A stretch of 64,000 bases of DNA, taken from positions 9,960,047-10,024,046 of the forward strand of contig OZ024788.1 of NCBI GenBank assembly GCA_964017065.1. Reading direction: 5' to 3'. Numbering within the stretch: position 1 is the first letter of the stretch; every line of letters begins with the position of its first letter. The notes below the pieces were generated by a model that saw nothing but the letters and a program-made list of their open reading frames with translations, was not told where the DNA came from and did not search any database. A program made the translations under genes and the position numbers. Below, one piece after another: positions 35,830 through 46,401 of this stretch. Source of the stretch: Haliclona indistincta (Eukaryota > Porifera > Demospongiae > Haplosclerida > Chalinidae).

Positions 35830-36395
35830 GTCCAAAACCCATGTTTTTCAAGGAATACTCGCTTCTGGTAGTGTTTTATGCCTATCTAAAAAGTAAGTGC
35901 ACTACCCCAGATATATACACGTGCAATTGTGTAGGTTTGGTAGTGATTCGTTAACTCAGGACAGCGCTAGGCTTACTGAAAGAAGAAGAAAGAAGAAAGA
36001 AGAAAGAAGAAGACTGATGAACAATTCGCGTGGGCGGCGATTTCAGTTTACCACTTTAGAAACGTCTGCCCGCTTCGCCAAAGGTATTTTCATGCTCAGA
36101 ACATTCGCCTGATCAATCCTAGATGTCTGGAATCTCGAGAAACGCTAAAACAGCGAAGATCTGTAACGACCTCCCTAAGAGTCGCCATCTTGATTTTCGT
36201 CGTCGAGCAAGCAGTCCCGGCGACTTTCATGGACTTCCTACAAGCGCTTACACTTCAGATTCCCCCAGAGATAGTCAAAATGCGGTAGAAATGTATAACA
36301 GTAGAGATATGTGCGATAACTCATTTTCACACATGAGTAGCCGCCATCTTAGTTCGAGGTCATCCCTACATATCATTGCCGATCGGCAATGATAA
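35830..36395 (+). repeat. 600-bp hairpin-ended repeat, copy a (uninterrupted relative)
   Basis: Aligns by eye with 43040-43077 plus 50049-50577, including aatactcgcttctg, a GAA-rich tract (about 35980-36011) and gtagccgccatctt. The 3' end is a palindrome of different sequence (ATCATTGCCGATCGGCAATGAT, 36372-36393) at the same position as the one in copy b. It preserves the site that the Academ-like element hit in copy b. Confidence 0.6.
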
Positions 36396-37775
36396 TTTCA
36401 TGATCTGATTATCTGTGTTTAGGGAGTGGAGTGTCATCTACAGTCACCATCTGATGCTGTGAACTATGCCCTCTGTTTGTGTTACCCCTAGCATAGGCTT
36501 CAATGCAGTAGACCCTTGAACCCGCAGTGATTGTGCACCTTATAGGAAACTAGACGTTAGGATTTTCACCGTATCCCCTTTCATTCGCTGCTTTCCGAAA
36601 AACGATTCCAATTTGTCTTGGGAAAGTTTTGTACTTAAGACACAATGAACACCTGACTGCTTCAGAAGAAATCTTGTTAATTCCACAAAAGACTTTGCTA
36701 AATCAAAATCACATATTAAACCATTATTATAGTGATGATTTACTGATGTGATAACAATGAAGCTGTAGGCATTACCAACTACTCAGTAGTAAATAAAATA
36801 CACTTAAGCTACATCCCAATAGTTATATTATAAGATATATTTATAAAATTGTATATAGCCTTTTGAACCGAAGAGAAAAAAGAACACAAAAACATTAATA
36901 TTATAGCTGTAAAAGTATGTTGTGAACCCCTTTACACAAAGTATCAAGTTATTAGGGCAAAATAAACTGGACTAGGCTATAGACAGTGGTTCTTAAAATG
37001 TTATTCAACTTAAAGCAAACAAATGGACAGCTTATCCTTTTCAGAAAAAGAACACAAACACTCAAAACACGTCGTCTCTGTGTATGAGAACAACTGGAAC
37101 GGTATAAGCGAGCGTTTGAACGAGTATAGGCTAGTACACGTAGACGAGTGACTGTAGACTAACTACTGACATCAACAGAAACTTGCCAAAGCCTTTTGTC
37201 GGCGCGCTATTGATCGTCAAAACTGAGTGTAGAAGAAGACCATGAAGGCGTGGCAGCTAGAAAAGCGAAACGCGGGTGCATACGCGAGTGTGACGTCACG
37301 TAATATGTTTTGATTTAGCGTTTCCAGTCCCTGTACTCTAAAGTCTATGATTGAACCGTACTTCACTGAAAAAGAAAAAAGGACTCAAACAAGAAAATTA
37401 AAAAGATTTCTATCGAAATCAATAGGATGTAGGGTTGTGAAATCTACCACTGGTCAACAATGTAAACTAACAAGGAACAAGCATGGAATGATAACACGAT
37501 TGACTTGCTAACAGACCATAGATCCCTACATCAGTGGCTGTACATAAGCTGTCACAAGCTGAATGCACGTCAGGTGTCAGTCAACAGCAACAAGCTAAGC
37601 TGAACTAGCTATAGTCAACTACAGCAGCCACTGATGTAGGGATCTATGGTCTGTTAGCAAGTCAATCGTGTTACCATTCCATGCTTGTTCCTTGTTAGTT
37701 TACATTGTTGACCAGTGGTAGATTTCACAACCCTACATCCTATTGATTTCGATAGAAATCTTTTTAATTTTCTTG

Positions 37776-38070
37776 TATATATGTCATGGGCATGATCAGC
37801 ATGAAGCTGACTGCTCAATGGTGATTATAATCAAAATAATATTATGTAGTTATGCTACAAAAGGTGCTGATCGAAGGACGAAATCTCAGACTAGTTAGCT
37901 AGTCAACACATTTTAGATGTATATATATTTTGGCGGCAGTAGACTGCCCGCCACTGGACTGACCAGAATTTGTACTGTAAGTTCGCAATACGCACGCGGA
38001 GCGCACTAATTTGGAATGTACATTCTTGCGGTTTCTAGTGAATGTGCTGCTGGTGAATGTTTAACTTCAG
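37776..38070. other. Gene-free spacer
   Basis: No gene or repeat that I can support. Confidence 0.5.
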
Positions 38071-38161
38071 TACAGTAATCAAATCCCCTCTAGATCGCTC
38101 TCGTAGTGGCAGCACTCCCGCGCACTATGCAGCCGTGTACGGTAGACTGGAAGCACTGAAG
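38071..38161 (+). CDS. Isolated ankyrin-repeat exon
   Basis: After a TTCAG acceptor, the frame reads ...SGSTPAHYAAVYGRLEALK to AAG|GTATT. The segment GSTPAHYAAVYGRLEAL is a clear ankyrin helix-turn-helix half. The next ankyrin exons on the same strand begin at 51381, so this may be an upstream exon of that gene with about 13 kb of transposons in the intron, or an orphan. No flanking exon was found. Confidence 0.55.
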
Positions 38162-39602
38162 GTATTAAACCTTGAATAGATAAACGTATTGGTGTCTAAT
38201 GTATGCACAAAACAACTCGAAAGATGCAATGTAGCCCATTCTTACATGTACAGTTCTGTATTGTTATATAGATCTAGATCTTCTGCACAAGATCTGATTT
38301 TTATGAGCAAAATAGCTTCCTTGAATTTGTAGTATACTGACTGAGCAGTCGAACATCTTTGGTGAAATTTCAAATGTCATCTTTTAGCTAAGCCTGGGGA
38401 TAGTGTTGCTAGCCACTCTAGGGAATACTATTGGAATTCACAATATCTGCAGTGACGTCACTACAAGAAAAGGATCCGTGGTTTTCCGCTGTTCAGTATA
38501 ACTAGGTTACCCTGGGGAATTCTGCACACGGTATAACTTGTACAGTATAACTACGGTGCAACTACCGAATAACTTACCACGTTGGTTATCCTGGGTTATA
38601 CTGCGCTGCGGTGGGCCTGCATAACCATTGGTTAAGACCACATCCTGCTAGATGGTAGTAACGCCTACATTAAGATGGCGATCATGGCAGCGGAAGTGAG
38701 TGTGCAGGGCAGGTCAGCGATAGCGCTACTACGATCGTGAGCTGTTATCGATAAGGCTATGATTCCTTCAGCTTCAGGATTCCGTCAGCATGATCATGAG
38801 CTGTACGTTATTTACTGTAGTACAGGCGTAGTTGGACGGTATGTTGCATAAATAGCCTCTGTAAGAATCTGGTCATGCACATTCACTCGTGGTATTTCAG
38901 TTTTATTCTACTCCCTAAGGCCTGTACATGCTTTCATACAGAAAAGTGACTCAAACTTAAGTGCGTGTCCTTCAGTACCTATACTCTAGCTATGCCTATC
39001 ACCAGGATTCTTTATGCTCTGAATCTTTGTTATATGGTTCATGCCTTGGTTCATCATTCAGTATAGATTTTCCTCCATTAGCACGTCATTTTTGTCAACT
39101 AACTACCACAATGATATTTAACACTGTTTACACACCTGTAACTACTAGAATTATTATACTGGATTAACTAGTGTTTTCACTTATTCTAGATCAATTCTGA
39201 CGGCATTGACAACAACAAACTGATTTCAGTGTATTGTTGACTGATTCTATGCGATGTTGACTGAAGAGACAAGCTTTGAAACATTGTCTACCTAAATCAC
39301 TACGGACAGACTCAGTCAATGAATGTGTTCCATTGATACATTATGTTGTTGATTTCTCTTCACCTGAGAAGTTGATTTTTAAATTGAGGCTATTATAATA
39401 GTGTCGGACAACTGTAATAATCAAGCATGCACATCTAGATGCCTTGTGACAGGTGCTAGATTCAACCTTAGCTGCGTAAAATAAGTTATGATACCACTGG
39501 AATCAAGAAGTGAATTACGCGCTAAACATTCCGCGCGAATTGATCCCATTGGTCAGCTGATTGGCGCCAAAACGTACTCGTCCGCCATGTTGTACGCAAC
39601 GT
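38162..39602. other. Gene-free intergenic stretch
   Basis: No coding region. 38500-38620 is rich in ggttat/cctgg phrases that also fill 50790-51340, suggesting a diffuse shared repeat. A possible CpG-containing start context (ATGGCGATCATGGC near 38673, followed by GAAGTGAGT) is noted without support. Confidence 0.5.
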
Positions 39603-39611
39603 GGTGAGGGA

Positions 39612-41473
39612 TAGCCTCGTCCCCAGGCCGAATTTTTCGCAACGCAGAAACGCAACGGAACGAAACGGCGAAAAATTAGGCCTGGTACATGGTACACACT
39701 GCAGGGGTAATAGTGCGCGTGCTCAGACCATTCCCCAGAATCTAGGGAATCCGTAATCGCTTGGATATTCTCGCTATATTAATCCGTTATACTAGTCCGT
39801 TTAGCGAATCACTTTCCGTGCTATCATCAGAAAATGGAGTCGATCGAGTTTCCTACTGGTATCGCGTATGCTCTCTCCTGCTTGGGAAGAGAGAGTGTCA
39901 CGCTAAAGCCGAAGCAAGAAGAAGCTGTTTACCATCTGTACCATGGTCAGGACGTATTTGCTTGGTTCCCCACCGGATACGGCAAGTGTCTGTGCTACCA
40001 ACTACACATGTAGTCAGTGCCGTTTCTCTTCGACTATAAGCTAAATCGTACTTCTTATGGAGCTGAGCGCTGGTTATTTCACCGCTAGTGCCGTTGATGG
40101 TCGACTAGGTAACAGGCCTTTTTCAGCGAGGTGTTTCAGCAGAAATATTGAGTGGAAACGGGTATGAAGTACAGATGTGGACAGACAGCTGCTTGCTAGT
40201 GAGAATGATGTGACTATGGGTCGTTTTTCATTACTGTACACTGCTCCTGAAGCTATTGTGCATCGCCAGTCTTGTTTTTGTTACGCCTGGAGGAGTGAGT
40301 GACAGCTGTGTTGAGAATACTGAGCAGTGTGTGCGCCTTTGTGTCGAGCTCATCCATTGCCTGGCTCCACGCAAAATTTTTAGCTTCATCGAGTGTCATT
40401 GACCTAAACAGGGATACAGGCTTGGCTTTCTTTCGACACAGGGAGGCACATTCGTCATCAACAATCAACAAACTCTCATCAAAACCTCATCTCTGAGCAT
40501 AGCATGGTTGAAGATGGCTCTACAGATAGTGTGGATGTTTCCGCCAGCCAATGCCCTACCGAGCTTTTGAAAACTGTAACTCAAGGAAACTCAACTCGTG
40601 CATATTTACAAGGTGAGTAAACCAATATCTGTAATTTCAATAATTATGCGGTTTGTTATTAATAATCGTTGAGCTTTTTACCGTTACTGACTGTTCGTTG
40701 CAAATGTTGCCTGTGTCATGAGCACGTAGAAATCATAATCATGACTACTTCAACTGTAAACTATGAATCTCTTTACCATTAGACTCCTGAACTGATGATA
40801 GAGAAGATGAAGTGTCGCTATCTCTCAATGACTGTACTTCTAGTTCTGAAGACATGTTCACCTTTTCTCATCAAGAAAATTTAATAACCATACCATCATC
40901 CTCTATACAAAAATTTAGCCTTCTTCCATAGCCTGCTACTGTCTGCCGCTTGGGTGCTGGTCTACACACCTGTGTGTGAGGAGAAGCACCAGCTCCACTA
41001 GTGTCTTTTGCCCTCTTCCTCGGAGTGGTGGTACCTGTGACGACTGCTGATAGATGACCGCTGGTGATCGATGGTAGTTGTTGTTTCTCATTACTGGATT
41101 TGCCACAACTGGACTGTTGATCACTCTGCTCAGTCTTTCCGCAACGCCTGAAAACAGTGAAAACTGACATCTTGAAAACAGTGCCACACTGTGTTTAGAA
41201 ATTACAGATCTACTGCAGATTCTGCATAAAGAAGATGAAGCCATAACGACTGCCACACTGTTGATTCAGCTGTTTTATTTATTGTACCATGCGGTTGTTA
41301 ATGGTATTCAGCGTTTATTAACTTATGAATAATATTATTACTTACGCGCACTGTCGCGCAAGCGCACTATTACCCTTGCAGTGTGTACCGTACCATGTAC
41401 CAGGCCTAATTTTTCGCCGTTTCGTTCCGTTGCGTTTCTGCGTTGCGAAAAATTCGGACTGGGGACGAGGCTA
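39612..41473. mobile_element. TAGCCTCGTCCCC-ended transposon, 9-bp target duplication
   Basis: Inverted ends of about 110 bp (TAGCCTCGTCCCCAGGCCGA and inverse), flanked by GGTGAGGGA (39603-39611 and 41474-41482). The interior carries a plus-strand RecQ-like helicase start and minus-strand exon-like pieces (40253-40471 and 40871-41170) with low-complexity basic text, so it is a deletion derivative of a larger coding transposon. A 9-bp duplication is compatible with the Mutator superfamily. A fragment of the same end is found at about 869 in ankyrin copy 1. Confidence 0.75.
39834..40013 (+). pseudogene. RecQ-like helicase N-terminal fragment
   Basis: A 59-codon frame from ATG to TAG. LKPKQEEAVYHL and DVFAWFPTGYGKCLCYQL match motif 0 and motif I (Walker A) of RecQ-family SF2 helicases. 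The residue after the Walker lysine is Cys instead of Ser/Thr. The protein stops at the end of motif I, so no helicase activity is possible. Position inside a TIR element indicates a transposon-borne helicase; Academ-type elements are one group known to carry helicases. Confidence 0.7.
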
Positions 41474-41482
41474 GGTGAGGGA

Positions 41483-41830
41483 GATTTGGCGTATTCTTTC
41501 AGCAGAGCTTGCTCAGTTGCTTATAGGCAAGAGAAAAGGTTACTGATGTGTGAATCTAGTGTAACTATTGCTATTTTACAGATGCCGTGTCAAATGGAAC
41601 TGATGCTAAAGCTTTAACGTTACCAAATTCTCTAGTGAGTTCATGATCATTATTTTTAGTAGTATATAAACTAAACTAGCAAGGTTTAAATTAGTATAGG
41701 TTGTGTGCACTGTGCTTCATAATAATCGCGACTGTTTACATGAGGTGACTAGGAGATGCTTTATTCAAGTTTCTGTGTCCAAGTTCAGCTCTCAAAACGA
41801 TAGTGTTCATGGTGTGTATTTCCCAGTGTG
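41483..41830. other. Gene-free spacer
   Basis: Contains a possible short exon-like piece (41582-41634 between TTTACAG and GTGAG) but no recognisable protein. Confidence 0.4.
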
Positions 41831-41847
41831 CTACTATTTCCCAGTTT

Positions 41848-42385
41848 GCGTCTGTATCTCTCTAGACTAGAGGAGTGAGGGTCATGATAACGTCTTGTTT
41901 GTCAGGTTCGGTAGATATCGTGTGTGCTTTACTGGGTTTCCATATATTATACAGGAGTGATGGCGTCTGTATCTCTCTAGACTAGAGGAGTGAGGGTCAC
42001 GATGACGTCTTGTTTTTCAGGTTCGGTAGATATCGTGTGTGCTTTACTGGGTTTCCATATATTATACAGGAGTGATGGCGTCTGTATCTCTCTAGACTAG
42101 AGGAGTGAGGGTCACGATGACGTCTTGTTTGTCAGGTTCGGTAGATATCGTTTGTGCTTTATTGGGTTCCATATTATACAGGAGTGATTGCGTCTATAAA
42201 GAGGAGTGAGGGTCATGGTGATGTCTTGTTTGTCAGGTTCGGTAGATATCGTGTGTGCTTTACTGGGTTTCCATATTGTACAGGAGTGATGGCGTCTGTA
42301 TATAAAGAGGAGTGAGGGTCATGATGACGTCTTGTTTGTCAGGTTCGGTAGATATCGTGTGTGCTTTACTGGGTTTCCATATATT
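41848..42385 (+). repeat. 115-bp tandem array
   Basis: The unit gcgtctgtatctctctagac starts at 41848, 41963 and 42078, followed by two shortened copies (about 42189 and 42292). The array resumes at about 50578-50605 (acaggagtgatggcgtctgt) on the far side of the inserted elements, so it was split by them. Confidence 0.85.
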
Positions 42386-42675
42386 ACAAGTAATAAAAAC
42401 ATTTTAACCAAAATGGAAGAGATTTAGGGTTGGTACATTTATCGAAAAAGTATGGAAACAAGAGTTTGAAATGAAAAGAATTGTAACAATAGCAGTGTAA
42501 TGCTACCTCCCTATTAAATTAACCACAACTATCGAAAGCAGTTAATTTAGGGAGGTAGCATTACACTGCTATTGTTACAATTCTTTTCATTTCAAACTCT
42601 TGTTTCCATACTTTTATGATAAATGTACCAACCCTAAATCTCTTCCATTTTGGTTAAAATGTTTTTATTACTTGT
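42386..42675. mobile_element. Palindromic MITE (290 bp)
   Basis: Nearly perfect inverted arms of about 135 bp around a centre at 42530. Ends are ACAAGTAATAAAAAC and its inverse. The target duplication is not clear (possibly TT). Non-coding, inserted at the end of the 115-bp array. Confidence 0.85.
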
Positions 42676-42982
42676 TTCTTTTCTTTTTTATTAATGACTT
42701 AGTTGGCACTTATGCTAATACAGTGTATAAAGAGAACTAAGTGCCGGGCAGCGCGGCAATGCACTCAATCGACTCTCAGTGAGTCAGTCTGCACTGCATG
42801 CAACACGTACCATGCAACATTAGCTAAGCTTAAGCTAGTATTCTTACAAGCCTGAACAGACAAATCCGGTGTAACAGTGACGATTTGCTCGTTGTCTGTT
42901 GTGAACACTGCTCCAAGCCATGATGCAATTTGTACTAAGGTGCGCTTGTATTAGAATAATTACATACACGGGCGTGCGCGAG
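42676..42982. other. Gene-free spacer
   Basis: Nothing recognisable between the palindromic MITE and the first shared base of the 600-bp repeat. Confidence 0.5.
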
Positions 42983-43670
42983 TGGGCGTAACCTAGTAAC
43001 GGAGTTCAAAAGAATGATGGAATGGAGTCTGTTTATGGACCAAAAATCGCTGTTTTCTTGAAAATACTCGCTTCTGCCAGTCGAATCGCAACCGTACTTT
43101 CTATTTGCAAGCGGAAGAGGCGTGGTCGACTTTTTGGCGAGCTTTTTTCCTCGACGAGTAGCCTGGATGTTGGTAGATATTCTGAGACTAGGGAGTCCTA
43201 TTTGCCGTTAAAACATCGATAAACCCCCTTGTGATTAATATGCGAATCTTTTTTTTGAGCTTTGGATGCGCGTTTGCTACTGGTCAGAGAGCTGTGGCAG
43301 GATAAGTCCGAGGAAGCCATCGTCGCCATGTTGGCTGTGTCACACAAAAGTGTTTCCAACATTGCTACGGTAAGCAGAACAGTAGTTTTCAAGTATTCTG
43401 TGTATCAAGCTATGTTTTTCACACATGTTTGACTAGACTATACTGTGATTACAGTTTTAATACGGAAGTGTACCTACGAGAAAGAAGACTAACTGGAATT
43501 ATCAAGTGAGTCAACTGTACATTATAATTATTGAAATTGTTGCTCTAGCGTTTATATTTTCCCAAAACTTGTAATGCAGTGTTGTAGCTAAGGGCTTATT
43601 TGTAACACAAATTTACAATTGAATAAGATATTTCAAAGCCACAATAACTAGCTAACAGATCTAGAGACCA

Positions 43671-46400
43671 TCAGTACAGTATATCCATTTGATCGAAAAA
43701 TGTTTCTTCCATTGTTAGTATTTCTGTCTCAAACTCTTCAGTTACTCGTTCCGAACTGTTTGAAGAGCAATTGCTTGCATCATCATCCATTTCTTCATCA
43801 CTTGACGGCAATTCTGGTTGTTCATGGCCAGTAAGGGACATGTTGGAACAGCCTTGGCATTCACATCCTGGACCACAGTAATTGCCTTTCTTGTTACATT
43901 TACATCTCTTTGTTCTACATCCTGTTTTACATGCGCAGCCTCTTATAAGATAGTCTATCGTGGACTGGATTTCTCCCTGCACATGTTTGTCTTCCCAGTC
44001 GATCACATATGAACCGTCTGACTGCTTTAACCATCCACTTGTTTCTGGAGTAGGCAAATCTTTGTACATATCTTCCTGAGAGGATGCATGCCACAGCTGT
44101 AAACACCAGCAGGTACGTTGCCAATGTCTCCACAACGAAGTGTATGTCGGCACACGCTCTTCTTCACTAGTAATGCGCTCAGATACTACTTCCCTGATGC
44201 TTTGTAACCATGACTGATGTCTCATCTCATCAGATAGCATTGGATCAAATGAGTTATAAAGGTGAACTGGTGAATTGTAGTTGTATCGCGAAATGAATCC
44301 CGATATATGTTTTTTGAAGTAAACTGTGCCTACAAGCCGAATGAATGAGTAAAAACCAAGTGCATTGTTTTGATAAAGATGTCCAACCATTTGTTGTCCA
44401 GTAATGAAAGTCGCATGCTGATAGAATACATTCCAGAATGTAGCCTTGCCGATTGATTTAAAATAAGAAATGTAGTCGCAACCGCTTGCCAAGAACAATA
44501 CCTGAAAAGTGACTGGCAACATGTGTTTGTCTAAGCAAGCCAGATCTGGGTCCAAGCAAAGACAATTGATGAATTTGTTTAAATGTAGATATTGTTTCTC
44601 TTCGGCATGTATTACATTAACTTGTACTATGAATTCTTTGTTTACCAGACCTGCAAACTTTAAACCGATGTTATAAACATCCGTGTCCGGAGAATAAATG
44701 AGAATTCTTTGGGACGGACTACAAACAGCATGCCTCCAAACAAGAAAGTCTGCTTCTGATGCATTAGATCTATACACTTCTGTTGGCATTGGTAAAATTC
44801 CTGCATCAATTAACCAAGCATCACCATCAAAACAACCTCCTAGCACTAATATTTGCTTGTCTTTTAGCAGTTGTGATCCTGTTTGTAGTAATGCTAAGCC
44901 GATTGATTCAACTATAGACCTCTTACATTGCCGACACTGTATATACTGTCGCCAGTTAGGTGGAATTTGGGTATTAGGAGTGAATGATATATGCTGATGA
45001 GGTCTAGTTGTAGTTGTACCTTCACTGTCTCTTCGTGATTGCTCAAACAATTTAGGGTTGAAGTATGGTTGATCTGGCTTGTCGAATAACAGGTGAACAT
45101 CAGTTGCCCCAGCATCATAGTAAGCTATAGCGTAACGGTTAAAAAGTTGATGTGAGTAGTCAATGATTGTTTTGTTTCTGCGAAGAGGAGTAGTATTGAT
45201 TAAAAACATCGCATCAATGATAGCAGTTTGTGGTGTCCAACCTGTAGGAATTGCTGACAGTAATATAGGTGATGGTGCTGATTTATATCTAGACTTGATT
45301 TTTTCCTTCCATGTACTCTTCGATGCCTTATGAGGATTGCCAAATTCGTCTGCAAGTGCACGTGGGAAGATAGAATATTGTTCAGTAAGGTTGGGTGTGG
45401 GGTGATTTCTATTCACCCAAGCAAGTCTTCTTCGCAGGCACTTTGTCACTAATTTTGCTTCCTTCTCTTTTTGTGTTACTCTTCTTCTTGATGATGTAGG
45501 TTTATTCATTGTTAAAATTTTTTTCTTTCTCACTGGTGCTTGGTCAGTGCTGGTAATCATTAGAATTCTGTGTGTTACGAAGTTAAGGTAGGATTCGGTG
45601 CCAATTTGACGAAAATGAAGCATGTCATGTTGTTGTTCATGTGTTGCTCTTTGATTCGTAAAGCAGTTGACGACTCCACGGTTAGTTGACTGTACTGAGA
45701 AAATTGAGTGCTTGTTAATGTATGCACACATTGTCTGGATGTTTTGTTCCCTTTGGAGAGATGGTTTAGTGTCATCAATGACTGAGCTAGTGTATGGATG
45801 ATTTTTTTTTGTTTGGAATAGCTGGTGTAGAAAATTTTTATAGGCATCTATCCTGTAGTTGAAAAAAAGGCTGGTTTTTTGAAGGTATGATGGTGTGGGA
45901 TAAATGGTAGCTAACTTTAAGTCTTTGTTTATGCACATCTCGTGTGCTTCATCTAAAGCGACAGAGTGCCATTGTTTACCAGTAATGCTAACAGTAAATC
46001 CTCCAGCTTGCAGGTTCTTCAAGATGCATTGCGGGTAATGATGAATTTCAGTCAAATGGTGAGGAATTATTCGTTGGTAGACATCACGATCAAAAGCTGA
46101 AAACAAAGGTGCCATCAGTTTCAGACTTGCAAGTCGTAATTGCCAGTTCGCTCCTCTAATGGCTAAGTACAAACCGATGTAAGCAAAGCAATCTTTGAAA
46201 AGAAACTGTATCCAGTATTTGAAAGTATCATCTTCAGATGACTTTTGCTTTATAAAATCATTAAAAGCAGTAAATAATTCTCCATCTTCGAGCAATTCCA
46301 GTGTTCGTTTCAAAGTAGTGTATGGGGGTGAATTCTCAGAAATAGCTGCTGATAGTATGCAGTCAACAGTACTCAAGATATCAGAGAAAGATGTGAATTG
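43671..46400 (-). CDS. Academ-like protein, part C: XPG/FEN1-type nuclease and CXC domain
   Basis: About 905 codons. There is no ATG near the start, and the frame is open upstream of the TTG at 46376, as expected for the 3' part of a longer gene. The nuclease N region reads AIIDAMFLINTTPL (about 393) and VHLLFDKP. The I region is NASEADFLVWRH with the acidic pair in YSPDTDVYNIG. SGCDYISYFKSIGKATFW matches the helix-three-turn-helix of FEN1-family enzymes. Near the C-terminus (about 815-845) is GCACKTGC...RCKCNKK...CGPGCECQGC, a nine-cysteine CXC-type zinc domain, followed by an acidic Ser/Glu tail. Likely nuclear, acting on transposon DNA. The frame differs by one base from the preceding part. 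Confidence 0.75.
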   Translation of the reverse strand, partial: QFTSFSDILSTVDCILSAAISENSPPYTTLKRTLELLEDGELFTAFNDFIKQKSSEDDTFKYWIQFLFKDCFAYIGLYLAIRGANWQLRLASLKLMAPLFSAFDRDVYQRIIPHHLTEIHHYPQCILKNLQAGGFTVSITGKQWHSVALDEAHEMCINKDLKLATIYPTPSYLQKTSLFFNYRIDAYKNFLHQLFQTKKNHPYTSSVIDDTKPSLQREQNIQTMCAYINKHSIFSVQSTNRGVVNCFTNQRATHEQQHDMLHFRQIGTESYLNFVTHRILMITSTDQAPVRKKKILTMNKPTSSRRRVTQKEKEAKLVTKCLRRRLAWVNRNHPTPNLTEQYSIFPRALADEFGNPHKASKSTWKEKIKSRYKSAPSPILLSAIPTGWTPQTAIIDAMFLINTTPLRRNKTIIDYSHQLFNRYAIAYYDAGATDVHLLFDKPDQPYFNPKLFEQSRRDSEGTTTTRPHQHISFTPNTQIPPNWRQYIQCRQCKRSIVESIGLALLQTGSQLLKDKQILVLGGCFDGDAWLIDAGILPMPTEVYRSNASEADFLVWRHAVCSPSQRILIYSPDTDVYNIGLKFAGLVNKEFIVQVNVIHAEEKQYLHLNKFINCLCLDPDLACLDKHMLPVTFQVLFLASGCDYISYFKSIGKATFWNVFYQHATFITGQQMVGHLYQNNALGFYSFIRLVGTVYFKKHISGFISRYNYNSPVHLYNSFDPMLSDEMRHQSWLQSIREVVSERITSEEERVPTYTSLWRHWQRTCWCLQLWHASSQEDMYKDLPTPETSGWLKQSDGSYVIDWEDKHVQGEIQSTIDYLIRGCACKTGCRTKRCKCNKKGNYCGPGCECQGCSNMSLTGHEQPELPSSDEEMDDDASNCSSNSSERVTEEFETEILTMEETFFDQMDILY

Positions 46401-46401
46401 T

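Larger units (their letters stand above)
33536..37351. mobile_element. CATAGA-family transposon copy B, 7-bp target duplication
   Basis: Ends CATAGACTTTAGAGTACAGG and its exact inverse (at least 32 bp of perfect TIR), flanked by ATTGAAC (33529-33535 and 37352-37358). Copy K1 near 20993 shows the uninterrupted site. The interior has short exon-like open pieces (33642-33785 and 33740-33973) without a recognisable domain, a foldback MITE at 34290-35085, and a relative of the 600-bp repeat at about 35830-36395. Confidence 0.8.
32844..37775 (+). mobile_element. Double-hairpin repeat family K, copy 2, with insertion
   Basis: Same layout as 20194-21421. The 5' hairpin here reads AGGGAGACAC-GGTA-GTGTCTCCCT, differing by a paired change on both arms. 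The 3' palindrome is 37396-37535 with 37624-37773. The copy is split at 33529-33535 by a CATAGA-family transposon. A TTCT-rich microsatellite lies at about 33085-33118. Confidence 0.65.

Noticed and set aside
39240..39295. Hammerhead-like text (gttgactgaagagac...tttgaaacattgtctac).
   Set aside because: The core reads CTGAAGA instead of CTGATGA and stem II does not pair properly; at most a decayed relative.
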